Below, piece after piece: positions 1 to 8,061 of a stretch of DNA of 64,000 nt. Within the stretch, counting starts at the first letter, position 1; every line of letters begins with the position of its first letter. The DNA lies in the NCBI RefSeq assembly GCF_020982545.1, contig NZ_JAJKLK010000003.1, positions 992,001 through 1,056,000 on the forward strand, given 5' to 3'. The notes beneath the pieces were generated by a model, which did not search any database, had not been told where the DNA came from, and saw only the letters and a list, made by a program, of their open reading frames with translations. This DNA is from Streptomyces sp. MNU76 (lineage in GTDB: Bacteria > Actinomycetota > Actinomycetes > Streptomycetales > Streptomycetaceae). Both the position numbers and the translations under genes were made by a program.

Positions 1-423
1 GGTGACGAAGCGGAACAGGGTGGCGAGGACCCAGCCGAAGACGCGGGCGGCGTTGTCGCTCGCCATCGATTCCAGCCCGAGCAGATGCCGTGAGGCGAAG
101 ACCGTGCCCGCGGTGATGGCGACACCGACCGCGTTCACGAACAGGAACAGGGTCAGTTCCTGCGTCATGTTCTCGCGATGCCGGTGGCGGTAGGTCCAGT
201 AGCGGTTCCCCGCCCAGCTGAAGAGCGCCGCGGCGGACGTCGCGACGACGGAGGCCGGCACGGGGTCGGCTCGCATCACCCCGCCCTCCGCGCCGCCGGG
301 AAGGCCGAACACCAGCAGGTTGTAGCCGCCGTTGTCCACCACGAAGGCCAGCGCCCCGATGGCCCCGAACTTGGCGGCCTCGCGCCAGACGCCCCGGACG
401 GCGTCACGTACACGCAGTGCCAT
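1..423 (-). CDS. GtrA family membrane protein, partial (C-terminus beyond window start)
   Basis: The frame starting at ATG 423 and running off the left edge translates to MALRVRDAVRGVWREAAKFG followed by GAIGALAFVVDNGGYNLLVF, the typical first membrane helix of GtrA proteins, and then AALFSWAGNRYWTYRH. GtrA proteins are four-helix inner-membrane proteins thought to help move lipid-linked sugars across the membrane and often sit beside GT2 glycosyltransferases, as here (divergent gene at 578). About 141 residues are visible, which is nearly the usual family length of roughly 130-150. The substrate is unknown. The start is the first ATG before the conserved helix. Confidence 0.82.
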   Translation of the reverse strand, partial: MALRVRDAVRGVWREAAKFGAIGALAFVVDNGGYNLLVFGLPGGAEGGVMRADPVPASVVATSAAALFSWAGNRYWTYRHRHRENMTQELTLFLFVNAVGVAITAGTVFASRHLLGLESMASDNAARVFGWVLATLFRFVT

Positions 424-577
424 GGATACGAGGACCAGCACACGGCGAGAGTAACGACCCGGCGCGTCCTGACCGTCCGGACGCGCCCATAACGCATTAT
501 TTCCTATCGTCATCCGAAATTCCGTCGTCATCCGTAGTTCTGTCGTCGTCCGACGGCGGGTCAGGCAAGGAGTGGCC

Positions 578-1570
578 GTGCAACCGACGATCGCGTGTGT
601 CGTGCCGTGTCACAACGAGGAGGCCGCCGTCGGCAAGGTGGTGCGCGACCTGAGGATGGCGCTCCCCGAGGCGGACATCTACGTGTACGACAACGCCTCG
701 ACCGACCGCACGGTGGAGGTCGCCCGGGCAGCGGGCGCGATCGTCCGTCAGGAACCGCGCAAGGGAAAGGGCAACGTCATCCGGCGGGCCTTCGCCGATG
801 TCGACGCCGACGCCCTGCTGCTCATCGACGGCGACGACACCTACGACGCGTCCCGGGCACGCGACCTGGTCGACCTGCTCTTCGAGGGGCCGTACGACCA
901 GGTGGTCGGCGCCCGCCGGGAGACCGTCAGCGAGGCCTACCGGGTGGGGCACGCGACCGGCAACAGGCTGCTCACCGGCGCGGTGCGGTTCCTGTTCGGC
1001 AACGACGTGACCGACATGCTGAGCGGCTACCGCGTCTTCTCGCGCCGCTTCGTCAAGTCCTTCCCGGCGCTGGCCCGCCAGTTCGAGACCGAGACCGAGA
1101 TGACCATCCACGCGCTCCACCTCCGGCTGCCCACGGCCGAGGTGGAGGTGGACTACCGGGTCAGACCCGCCGGGAGCGAGAGCAAACTGCGCACCTTCCG
1201 GGACGGCTGGCGCATCCTGCGGGTCATCCTCGATCTCGCCCGGCGCGAGCGGCCCTCGCTCGTCCACACCGTGGTCGCGGGAATCCTGGCCTTCGTCTCG
1301 GTCGTCCTCGGCATCCCCGTCATCGCCGAGTTCATCCGCACGGGCACCGTGCCGCGCATCCCCACGGCGATCCTCGCCGCCGCGATCATGACGATCGCCG
1401 TGCTCGTCCTGCTCGTCGGCTACATCCTGGAGTCCTTGATGCGCATGCGTCAGGAACACTCCCGTCTCGTGCACCTGGCCTACGCGGCGCCGGGCCGCCG
1501 ACCTCGCTACACGGGGCACCGGCCGGGCACCGGCCCTGTGCCCGCCAGGAACGTCTCGGGCAGCCGTTGA
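578..1570 (+). CDS. GT2 family glycosyltransferase with C-terminal membrane helices
   Basis: A cytoplasmic GT-A domain begins with TIACVVPCHNEEAAVGKVV, carries the nucleotide-sugar DNAST motif and the metal-binding DGDDTY (DXD-like) motif, and is followed by two hydrophobic stretches near residues 225-295 (VVAGILAFVSVVLGIPV and TAILAAAIMTIAVLVLLV). This is the layout of DPM1-like, polyprenyl-phosphate-dependent glycosyltransferases. An in-frame GTG exists at 572, but AAGGAG at 567-572 is spaced 5 nt from GTG 578, so I choose 578. It is divergent from the GtrA gene, and the pair probably decorates a lipid-linked or cell-envelope glycan. The donor and acceptor cannot be read from sequence. Confidence 0.87.
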   Translation: MQPTIACVVPCHNEEAAVGKVVRDLRMALPEADIYVYDNASTDRTVEVARAAGAIVRQEPRKGKGNVIRRAFADVDADALLLIDGDDTYDASRARDLVDLLFEGPYDQVVGARRETVSEAYRVGHATGNRLLTGAVRFLFGNDVTDMLSGYRVFSRRFVKSFPALARQFETETEMTIHALHLRLPTAEVEVDYRVRPAGSESKLRTFRDGWRILRVILDLARRERPSLVHTVVAGILAFVSVVLGIPVIAEFIRTGTVPRIPTAILAAAIMTIAVLVLLVGYILESLMRMRQEHSRLVHLAYAAPGRRPRYTGHRPGTGPVPARNVSGSR

Positions 1571-1639
1571 CCCGGTCCGTCCCGACGCCGACGCCGACAC
1601 CGCCGTAGCGCCGGCCGCCGAACCGACGCCGACACCGCC

Positions 1640-2188
1640 TCAGCGCCGGCCGCCGAACTCCCAGTCGTGGACCTCGACGGTGGCGTACCGGTCCGCGGTC
1701 AGGACGGCGCGTGCCGAGTCCGGGTCCGGGGCCCTGAGCAGCACCGCGGTCCCCAGCCACGCGGTGCCGTCGTCGGACAGCAGCGGCCCGTACGCGATCA
1801 GATCGTCCCGGTCGGACGGTACGTCGACGTCGGCGGCCGGCCCCGAGCCGAGGCCGAGCACCAGGTACCGGGTGCCGCCGCCGGCGCCACCCGGAAACTC
1901 CCACATGGTGCGCCCCAGCAGATTCCGCCACCGGCGCAGCAGCACGTCCCGGTACGAGCCCGCCTGGTAGTTGGGCTCGTCGAAGGCGAACGCGCGGGCG
2001 GCGGCGGGATCGGGCAGGTCGACGATGTGCACGCTGCCGGTGGGAGTCTCGCCGTCACCGGCGAACGTCGGGCCGCGCGCGATCAGCTCCTTCTCGTACC
2101 CGTCCATGTAGGACCAGTGCTGCTCCAGCAGTTCCTCGCGCAACGGGAGGGAGCCGGGCCGGTCGCGGTGGTAGCAGAAGTACTCCAT
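1640..2188 (-). CDS. YciI-like protein with two tandem domains
   Basis: The ATG at 2188 follows GGGGAGGG by 7 nt and gives a protein of 182 residues. Residues 1-95 (MEYFCYHRDRPGS, HWSYMDGYEKELIARGP, PTGSVHIVDLPD, AARAFAFDEPNYQAG) form a typical YciI ferredoxin-like domain with the His-Asp pair. Residues 105-180 look like a second, diverged copy (DDLIAYGPLLSDDG, GTAVLLRAPD, AVLTADRYATVEVHDWEFGG). YciI proteins are small cytoplasmic enzymes of mostly unknown reaction. The frame remains open upstream of 2188, but that extension is arginine-rich and encoded by a 15-bp tandem repeat, so it is not used. Confidence 0.8.
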   Translation of the reverse strand: MEYFCYHRDRPGSLPLREELLEQHWSYMDGYEKELIARGPTFAGDGETPTGSVHIVDLPDPAAARAFAFDEPNYQAGSYRDVLLRRWRNLLGRTMWEFPGGAGGGTRYLVLGLGSGPAADVDVPSDRDDLIAYGPLLSDDGTAWLGTAVLLRAPDPDSARAVLTADRYATVEVHDWEFGGRR

Positions 2189-2232
2189 GACCAGACCCTC
2201 CCCGACATCCGGCGGTGGCTCAACGGACTTTA

Positions 2233-2267
2233 GCGACCGGGCCCTTCGCGACCGGGCCCTTCGCGAC
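2233..2267. repeat. 15-bp tandem repeat upstream of YciI-like gene
   Basis: The unit GCGACCGGGCCCTTC is present twice in direct succession, with a third partial copy GCGAC. It lies 45-80 bp upstream of the YciI-like start. Each unit holds the palindrome GGGCCC. It may be simple slippage or part of the promoter region. Confidence 0.6.
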
Positions 2268-2485
2268 GTACGGCCAAACGTGGCCGCGACCGTATCCCAG
2301 GCACCCATCTAACCGCAGGTCAGGTTGGGTGGGACGGTTCCAGGGTGCTCGATGGGCCGTCGGCTGTTGCGCCCGGCTGTTGTGACCGCTGATGCTCTTG
2401 GTGTCGCACCGAGCGGGGCCCGGCCGACCACCGGTCTCTTCGGGGCGTTCATGACCACGCACCACTCAACCCAGGGGGAACACCC

Positions 2486-3109
2486 ATGTCCATGCGTATG
2501 CGTACGAGCGTTCTCGCCGCTCTCGCCGTCGCCGCCCTCTCGGCGGGCGCGGTGTCGACGGCGCCGGCCGCCGGGGCCGCAACGAAGGCCGCCGCGCCCA
2601 AGTTCCTGTCGGCGTCCCAGCTGCCCCCGCACCCGACGTCGTCCTGGACCGCCGGGCCGGTCACCGAGGGGTTCCCGGAGGCCCTCGGCGTCAGTGTGAG
2701 CACGGAGGGCGTGCTCGACTGGGACTACCGGCACCGGGAGTTCCGCACCGACGTGGACACCAGCGCCGTGCAGCTGACCGCCGTGACGGGCTCGGCCTCC
2801 CAGGCCAAGGCCCTGGCGAAGCACTACGACGACCTGATCCGCACCTGCGCCGACCGCCTGGAGGCGAACTCGCCCGACGTCGACGCCGAGGGCCGGGACT
2901 TCGGCACGCTGCCGGTGGAGGAGGGCGCCCATGTCCGCGGCGTGAACGTCGAGACGGCGGGCGGGTCCACCGATGTCTCCCTGCTGTCGGTGGGACGGGA
3001 CGGCAAGACCGTCACCGTCGTGCGGTGGCAGCAGTTGGGCGACTTCACCGGTGCGCCCGTGGCTGCCTTCAAGAAGACCACGACCACGGCCGTCAACAAG
3101 CTGTACTGA
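2486..3109 (+). CDS. secreted protein of unknown function
   Basis: The start ATG 2486 is preceded by GGGGGAA. The first ~33 residues (MSMRMRTSVLAALAVAAL, then SAGAVSTAPAAGA) are a clear Sec signal peptide with an AxA cleavage site. The mature 170 residues contain no cysteine pair beyond a single Cys (TCADRLEAN) and no motif I recognise; they end in AAFKKTTTTAVNKLY. The sequence resembles the many small exported Streptomyces proteins of alpha/beta fold with no assigned role. A hairpin terminator follows directly, so it is monocistronic. Confidence 0.75.
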   Translation: MSMRMRTSVLAALAVAALSAGAVSTAPAAGAATKAAAPKFLSASQLPPHPTSSWTAGPVTEGFPEALGVSVSTEGVLDWDYRHREFRTDVDTSAVQLTAVTGSASQAKALAKHYDDLIRTCADRLEANSPDVDAEGRDFGTLPVEEGAHVRGVNVETAGGSTDVSLLSVGRDGKTVTVVRWQQLGDFTGAPVAAFKKTTTTAVNKLY

Positions 3110-3133
3110 CCGGACGTCCACCGCACAGTGCCA

Positions 3134-3173
3134 GGGGCCGTCCTCCCGTCAGGGGGGACGGAAGGACGGCCCC
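3134..3173 (+). terminator. hairpin terminator after secreted-protein gene
   Basis: GGGGCCGTCCT (3134-3144) pairs with AGGACGGCCCC (3163-3173). The intervening CCGTC/GACGG can extend the stem. It lies 25 bp after the stop at 3109. Confidence 0.75.
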
Positions 3174-3319
3174 GTACCACTGCCGGCGCACGGGGCCGGG
3201 GCGGAGAGCGAACGGAACGCGTTCCTGTGGCGTCCGAGGCACATGCGGGCATCGCGACCTCGGTCGGCGGTGTCCGTCAGGGCGGACGGGACGGGGCGGC
3301 AAGGATCGGGGGCGTTGTG

Positions 3320-4177
3320 ATGAGCGGAGTGACGATTCATCTTCCGCGGGACGGACAGAGGAACGGAGGTGGTTGCGGCCACGGGGTGGAGAACGGGGGC
3401 CGCGTCGAGGCCCGGGGACAAGGTGCGGCGCCGGTGACCCTGCGTCTGGGACCGGGGGACGTCGCCCGGTTCGGGCGCGGTTCGGCCGACACCCCGGTGG
3501 AGGTGCGGCTCGGCGATCCGGCGGTCTCCCGGCTGGCGGGCGAGATACGGGTGGCCGAGGACCACTGGCAGTTGAGCAACTTCAGTGCTACCCAGAGCTA
3601 CTTGGTGGAGAACCCGGAGGGGGCCGGGGAGTACTTACGCGTCCCACCGCGCCGGGCCGGGGCACCCATCCCCTTCGAGTTCGCCCGGGTCGTCCTGCCC
3701 ACCCGGGGGGCGACGGTGAGCTTCCAGGTGTTCGCGCCGGATCACGTGTACCTCGACGCCGACCGCGCGCAGCTCGCGGGCGGCCGGTGGGGGACACAGA
3801 CCCTCGTCGCCTACTCCCTGGACGAGACCGCCACCTACTTCCTGATCCTGGTGGCGCTCTGCGAGCCCCGGCTGCGCGACGAGTCGGTGATCGCCGTGCC
3901 GACCACGCCCCAGATCGTCGAACGTCTCAGGAACTGCCCGGGGCACCGCGGGCTCACCGCCCGTGCCGTCAGCTCCCACATCGACTACCTCGCCGAGGAG
4001 AAGCTCCGGCTGGTCGCCGGCTCCGCGACGGACCCGGGGCCCAGCGCCCGCCGCAACGGCAAGCGCGAGGCGATCGTCGGGCTCGCACTCCGCTTCGGAC
4101 TGGTCCGCGAGGAGCACCTGGGTCTGCTGCCTCCGCGCGTGGCGGAAGGCGTACGGGCGAGAGCGTGCGTCGGATGA
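3320..4177 (+). CDS. FHA-domain protein paired with a Ser/Thr kinase
   Basis: The ATG at 3320 (GTG 3317 also possible) gives 285 residues starting MSGVTIHLPRDGQRNGGG. Residues ~35-125 look like a forkhead-associated phosphothreonine-binding domain: VARFGRGSADTPVEVRLGDP, AVSRLAGEIRVAEDHWQLSN, then YLVEN. The C-terminal half, with AVSSHIDYLAEEKLRLV, looks like a short helix-turn-helix segment. The stop overlaps the start of the downstream kinase (ATGA, 4174-4177), so translation is coupled and the FHA protein is probably a binding partner or substrate of that kinase. The arrangement is common in Streptomyces, but the pathway is not known. Confidence 0.8.
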   Translation: MSGVTIHLPRDGQRNGGGCGHGVENGGRVEARGQGAAPVTLRLGPGDVARFGRGSADTPVEVRLGDPAVSRLAGEIRVAEDHWQLSNFSATQSYLVENPEGAGEYLRVPPRRAGAPIPFEFARVVLPTRGATVSFQVFAPDHVYLDADRAQLAGGRWGTQTLVAYSLDETATYFLILVALCEPRLRDESVIAVPTTPQIVERLRNCPGHRGLTARAVSSHIDYLAEEKLRLVAGSATDPGPSARRNGKREAIVGLALRFGLVREEHLGLLPPRVAEGVRARACVG

Positions 4178-5127
4178 GCGCGCCCCTGGCCCACTTACCG
4201 GCCGGCTACCGGGTGGGCGACTGGGAGGTCGGGGAACGGATCGCGAGCGGGGGCTGGGGAACCGTCCACGAGGGCCGACCCGCGAGCCCGAGGGGCGACG
4301 AACCGCGAGGCCGGTCCGAGGGCGGGCGGGAGCGAGCCGTCGCGCTCAAGTTCCTGCCCACCGTCGGACTGGCCCCACGTCAGGCGCACGCTCTCGTGGA
4401 GACCGCCCGGCGCGAGACCGAGTTCGGGCGCCGGACCCGCCATCCACGACTGATCCGGATGCTCGACTCGGTCGTGCTCAGCGAACCCGGCGACCCCGCT
4501 CTGGACGGAGCCGTCGTCCTGATCATGGAGCGGGCGGAGCACAGCCTGCGCCAGCTCCTCGAACAGGACGGCCCGGCGCCGACGGAGCCCGCGGCGTCGC
4601 GCATCCTCACCGGGATCTGCGAAGGTCTGGCCCATCTGCACGGCATCAACTGGGTGCACGGCGATCTCAAGCCCGACAACGTACTGATCATGGCCGACGG
4701 TTCCGTCCGACTCTCCGACTTCGGTCTCGCCGCCGAGTTGGACAGCCCCGACGGCACCCACGGCCATATGCCGCCACTGGGCACCCCCGACTATCTGCCC
4801 CCGGAACGCTGGAGGGCCCCGCTGGACGAGCGCGGCGTGCAGGTGTGGCCCAGCCACGACATCTGGGCTCTCGGCATCGTGATCCACGAGATGTTCGCCG
4901 GCGGGACCTCACCGTTCCCCGGGGCCACACCGGTGGCACGCGGGGCGGCGGTGCAGGAGTACGCCCATGGGCGCGCCCCGCTGCGTCTGGACGACGCCGT
5001 ACCGCCCGTCTGGCGCGAACTGGCCGCCGACTGCCTGGCGCCGACGCACGCCCAGCGCGCCGTCCACACCGCGGAAAGCCTGCTCACCCGGATGCGGCGG
5101 GCGCCGGTGCCGCCCGCCGGTCCGTGA
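4174..5127 (+). CDS. serine/threonine protein kinase (soluble, single-domain)
   Basis: This 317-residue protein is nearly all kinase domain. It has the glycine-rich loop IASGGWGTVHEG, the lysine in AVALKFLP, the catalytic loop HGDLKPDNVLI (HGD rather than the usual HRD), the DFGLAAE magnesium loop, the GTPDYLPPE P+1 loop, and DIWALGIVIHEMFAGG of subdomain IX. The Arg-to-Gly change in HRD suggests activation that does not depend on a phosphorylated activation loop. There is no transmembrane segment or PASTA tail, so it is cytoplasmic, unlike PknB. It is translationally coupled to the FHA-protein gene. Confidence 0.9.
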   Translation: MSAPLAHLPAGYRVGDWEVGERIASGGWGTVHEGRPASPRGDEPRGRSEGGRERAVALKFLPTVGLAPRQAHALVETARRETEFGRRTRHPRLIRMLDSVVLSEPGDPALDGAVVLIMERAEHSLRQLLEQDGPAPTEPAASRILTGICEGLAHLHGINWVHGDLKPDNVLIMADGSVRLSDFGLAAELDSPDGTHGHMPPLGTPDYLPPERWRAPLDERGVQVWPSHDIWALGIVIHEMFAGGTSPFPGATPVARGAAVQEYAHGRAPLRLDDAVPPVWRELAADCLAPTHAQRAVHTAESLLTRMRRAPVPPAGP

Positions 5128-5150
5128 GACGTCACCTGGGAGCTGAGACG

Positions 5151-6101
5151 TCACCGGGGACCTTCGTGGGGCTCGCAGTTGCGGATCACGACGCCGTCGT
5201 TGCCCCTCGCCTCGTCGTTCCCCCAGCGCTGGAGGTAGTACGCCGACACAAAGGCACGGGCCTTCCCACCGGGCACCACCTCGTCGAGGTCGGTCAGCAG
5301 CCAGTAGTGGTTGTAGGAGGTCCCCACCTCCACCTTGTCCCCCCGCAGCTTGCACAGGACGTAGTTGGTGCCCTTGTAGAGCTTGCCCTGAGGCGCGCAC
5401 GCGGGCCTGCTGTCGCCGACGCAGTCGACGGCGGCGTAACCGGTCGCGTCGGCGAAGGTGTCCACCCAGTACCGCGCCGGCTGGCCACCGCCACCGCCGC
5501 CGCAGGCGTTGGTGCTGGTCACCTGGGGGAAGGTGTCGTCCGGTGACAGCCGGTACTCGGTCCCCTGGATCACCGGGTGGACGATCTCGTCGTTCTCGCC
5601 GTTGTTGTCCCCGTTGGTGTCGTACAACTGCTCGTAGTGCAGGTGTGCGGAGGTGGTGCCGACCAGGCCCAGCCGCCCGAGCGTGGCTCCGGAGGCGACC
5701 TGCTGCCCGCGGCGTACGTCGATGCGGTCCATGTGCAGATAGACCGTGAACCAGCCGTTGCCGTGGTTGATCTCCAGGCCACCCGGCTCGAAGAGCTCGG
5801 TGACCGTGCCGGCCGCGGACGCGGCCACCAGGGCGCCGAGGGTGTTCCCGCCGACCCGGTACATGTCGAGCTTCTTGTCGTCCGGCGCGTGCCCTCGGTA
5901 CGTCTGCAGCTGCCACTTCTGCCCGCAGGCGAAGGGCAGTCTGAAGTCGGGTCTGGCGGCCGGCGCCGCTGCCGCCGAGCGCGCGGCTCCCGGCGCGGCC
6001 GATGTGGCCGGTGCCGTGGCCGCCAGCGTCGTCAGGAGAGCCACGAACACCACCAGAGCCATGGCCCCTGAGCCCGGACCTCTCCCTCGTCGGAACCGCA
6101 T
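5151..6101 (-). CDS. secreted M23-family (LytM-type) peptidase-like protein
   Basis: The ATG at 6101 follows GGGAGGGG and gives a signal peptide MRFRRGRGPGSGAMALVVFV then ALLTTLAATAPATSA. Residues ~60-190 carry an M23 beta-sheet core: GNTLGALVAASAAGTVTELF, EINHGNGWFTVYLHMDRIDV, GQQVASGATLGRLGLVG and the metal-binding SAHLHYEQ (HxH). The usual HxGxD metal motif is replaced by KKLDMYRVGG, so the first His ligand is not obvious and activity is uncertain. The C-terminal ~100 residues (YWVDTFADATGY, CKLRGDKVEVG, YYLQRWGND) look SH3-like. It probably acts on cell-wall peptides outside the cell. It is convergent with the kinase gene. Confidence 0.8.
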   Translation of the reverse strand: MRFRRGRGPGSGAMALVVFVALLTTLAATAPATSAAPGAARSAAAAPAARPDFRLPFACGQKWQLQTYRGHAPDDKKLDMYRVGGNTLGALVAASAAGTVTELFEPGGLEINHGNGWFTVYLHMDRIDVRRGQQVASGATLGRLGLVGTTSAHLHYEQLYDTNGDNNGENDEIVHPVIQGTEYRLSPDDTFPQVTSTNACGGGGGGQPARYWVDTFADATGYAAVDCVGDSRPACAPQGKLYKGTNYVLCKLRGDKVEVGTSYNHYWLLTDLDEVVPGGKARAFVSAYYLQRWGNDEARGNDGVVIRNCEPHEGPR

Positions 6102-6276
6102 GTAGCCCCACCCCTCCCTGTCACCGATCGCCATGGCTGTCGCGTCGCCACGGTGCCCGATGCGGCAGGGAAAGGTACCCCCGCACGTTCCGGATGCCCT
6201 GTCCCGCAGTCCCACGGCTAGCTTGCGAACCGTCGGTGCACAGCCGCATCGGTCGCGACTAACCGGAGGAGATCAC

Positions 6277-6753
6277 GTGAGGTTGAGAAGGATCAGCAAG
6301 CGGGCGGCTGCGATGGTCGCGACGATGATCGCCGCGGTGGCCCTTCCGCTGGCGGCGCAGGCACCGGCACAGGCAGCACCGAACGGTGCGACCGGAGCGG
6401 CCGCATGGACGCCGGAGATCTACCCGCTGTTCTCGGGCGAGCAGGTGTGGCGGGATATCCCGAGCAAGGATCGGGACTGGTGGTTGAGGTGGTGCTCCGA
6501 GGCAAGTGGAATCGCCTGCGTGTCGGTTGGCCAAGGCGACGGCAAGCACAGCGTCTTCCACCTGTTCAAGTGCGATACGCGGTCGCTCTCGAACTTCATC
6601 GACGCGCTCGCTGTTCGCAACAACCAGACTGGCGGAGCCGTGGTCCATTTCTGGGGGCCCAACCACCACAGGTACATGCCTGCGAGCTACAACACCATCT
6701 ACACGGTCCCGGACCACGTGACGTACGACTTCAATCGCCTCGATATCTGCTGA
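6277..6753 (+). CDS. small secreted cysteine-containing protein, unknown function
   Basis: GTG 6277 follows GGAGGA with good spacing and opens with MRLRRISKRAAAMVATMIAA then VALPLAAQAPAQA, a Sec signal peptide. The mature part (~125 residues) has four cysteines (WCSEASGIAC, LFKCDTR and the terminal DIC), which could form two disulfides. It is rich in aromatic residues (DRDWWLRW, HFWGPNHHRYMP). Its size and cysteine pattern are in the range of extracellular inhibitors or binding proteins, but I do not recognise a family. Confidence 0.72.
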   Translation: MRLRRISKRAAAMVATMIAAVALPLAAQAPAQAAPNGATGAAAWTPEIYPLFSGEQVWRDIPSKDRDWWLRWCSEASGIACVSVGQGDGKHSVFHLFKCDTRSLSNFIDALAVRNNQTGGAVVHFWGPNHHRYMPASYNTIYTVPDHVTYDFNRLDIC

Positions 6754-6919
6754 GGGCACATCGCCCCGGGCACGCTGATCACGCCGGAACTCGTCGCGGG
6801 TCTGACAGAAGCCCACAACTCGGGCCGCGCTTTACTGTCGCCTCACCCGCCCTCGTACCCGTGAGTCACTGATCAGACTGGTGGATCCCGCTGACCACAG
6901 GCAACGAGGGGAACCACCC

Positions 6920-7858
6920 ATGAACGGCTCGCGAATCGCCGCCGTCGGCCACTACCAGCCCGCCAAGGTCCTCACCAACGAGGACCTGGCGGGCCTGGTC
7001 GACACCAGTGACGAGTGGATCACGAGCCGAGTGGGCATCCGCACCCGGCACATCGCGGGCCCCGACGAGCCGGTGGACGAGCTGGCCGGGCACGCCGCCG
7101 CCAAGGCGCTCGCCGCCGCCGGACTCGGTCCGGAGGCCATCGACCTGGTCGTGGTCGCCACCTCCACCGCCGTCGACCGTTCCCCGAACATGGCGGCCCG
7201 GGTCGCGCACCGGCTCTCCATCCCGAACCCGGCCGCCATGGACGTCAACGTCGTGTGCGCCGGGTTCACCCACGCCCTGGCCACCGCCGACCACGCCGTC
7301 CGCGCGGGCGCCGCCACCCGGGCCCTCGTCATCGGCGCCGACAAGATGTCCGAGGTCACCGACTGGACCGACCGCACCACCTGTGTCCTCGTCGGGGACG
7401 GCGCGGGCGCGGCCGTCGTCGAGGCCGCCGAGGAGCCCGGCATCGGGCCGGTGCTGTGGGGATCGGTGCCCGAGATGGGCAACGCCGTACGGATCGAGGG
7501 CACCCCCGCCCGGTTCGCACAGGAGGGGCAGAGCGTCTACCGCTGGGCCACCACCAAGCTGCCGCCCATCGCCCGCGCCGCCTGCGAGAAGGCCGGGCTC
7601 ACCCCCGCCGACCTCGCCGCGGTCGTACTGCACCAGGCCAACCTGCGCATCATCGAGCCCCTCGCCGAGAAGATCGGCGCGGTGAACGCCGTCGTCGCCA
7701 GGGACGTCGTCCACTCCGGCAACACCTCGGCCGCCAGCATCCCCCTCGCCTTCTCCAAGCTCGTCGAACGCGGCGAGATCTCCTCCGGCGACCCCGTGCT
7801 GCTGTTCGGCTTCGGCGGCAACCTGTCCTACGCCGGACAGGTGGTCCGCTGCCCCTGA
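6920..7858 (+). CDS. 3-oxoacyl-ACP synthase III (KAS III / FabH-like)
   Basis: The 312-residue protein has the full KAS III triad: Cys in NVVCAGFTHA, His in VVLHQANLRI and Asn in VHSGNTSAAS. It also has TSDEWITSRVGIRTRHIA near the N-terminus and the C-terminal GFGGNLSYAGQVV. KAS III condenses an acyl-CoA with malonyl-ACP to begin fatty-acid or polyketide chains. The gene stands alone, not in a fab operon, so it is probably an accessory FabH that supplies an unusual starter unit or has a role other than bulk fatty-acid synthesis. RBS GAGGGG lies 9 nt before ATG 6920. Confidence 0.9.
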   Translation: MNGSRIAAVGHYQPAKVLTNEDLAGLVDTSDEWITSRVGIRTRHIAGPDEPVDELAGHAAAKALAAAGLGPEAIDLVVVATSTAVDRSPNMAARVAHRLSIPNPAAMDVNVVCAGFTHALATADHAVRAGAATRALVIGADKMSEVTDWTDRTTCVLVGDGAGAAVVEAAEEPGIGPVLWGSVPEMGNAVRIEGTPARFAQEGQSVYRWATTKLPPIARAACEKAGLTPADLAAVVLHQANLRIIEPLAEKIGAVNAVVARDVVHSGNTSAASIPLAFSKLVERGEISSGDPVLLFGFGGNLSYAGQVVRCP

Positions 7859-7951
7859 GCAGGGCGTTCGTGGCGCGATGACGGCGATGTGACGAGTCCG
7901 ACCCTCCATCGGGCTGGCCATTGTGGCCCGTAGACTGTAGACGAAAGCCAA

Positions 7952-8019
7952 TCCATACTGGCTGTTGACTTGGATTTTCCCGTTCTTCCGAGTTCTTTCC
8001 AGTACGGGCCGTTGACTTT
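7952..8019 (+). promoter_or_regulatory. paired near-identical elements upstream of the GntR gene
   Basis: TCCATACTGGCTGTTGACTT (from 7952) and TCCAGTACGGGCCGTTGACTT (from 7998) are near copies about 47 bp apart, each with TTGACT (7965-7970 and 8012-8017) that could serve as a -35 box. No good -10 box lies 17 bp downstream of either. They may be tandem promoters or two operator copies for the regulator that follows. GTAGACTGTAGAC, a short direct repeat, lies just upstream at 7929-7942. Confidence 0.45.
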
Positions 8020-8061
8020 CCGTGTGCGTGACATCCAGTGGTGCTCTGGAGGGGGACCCCA

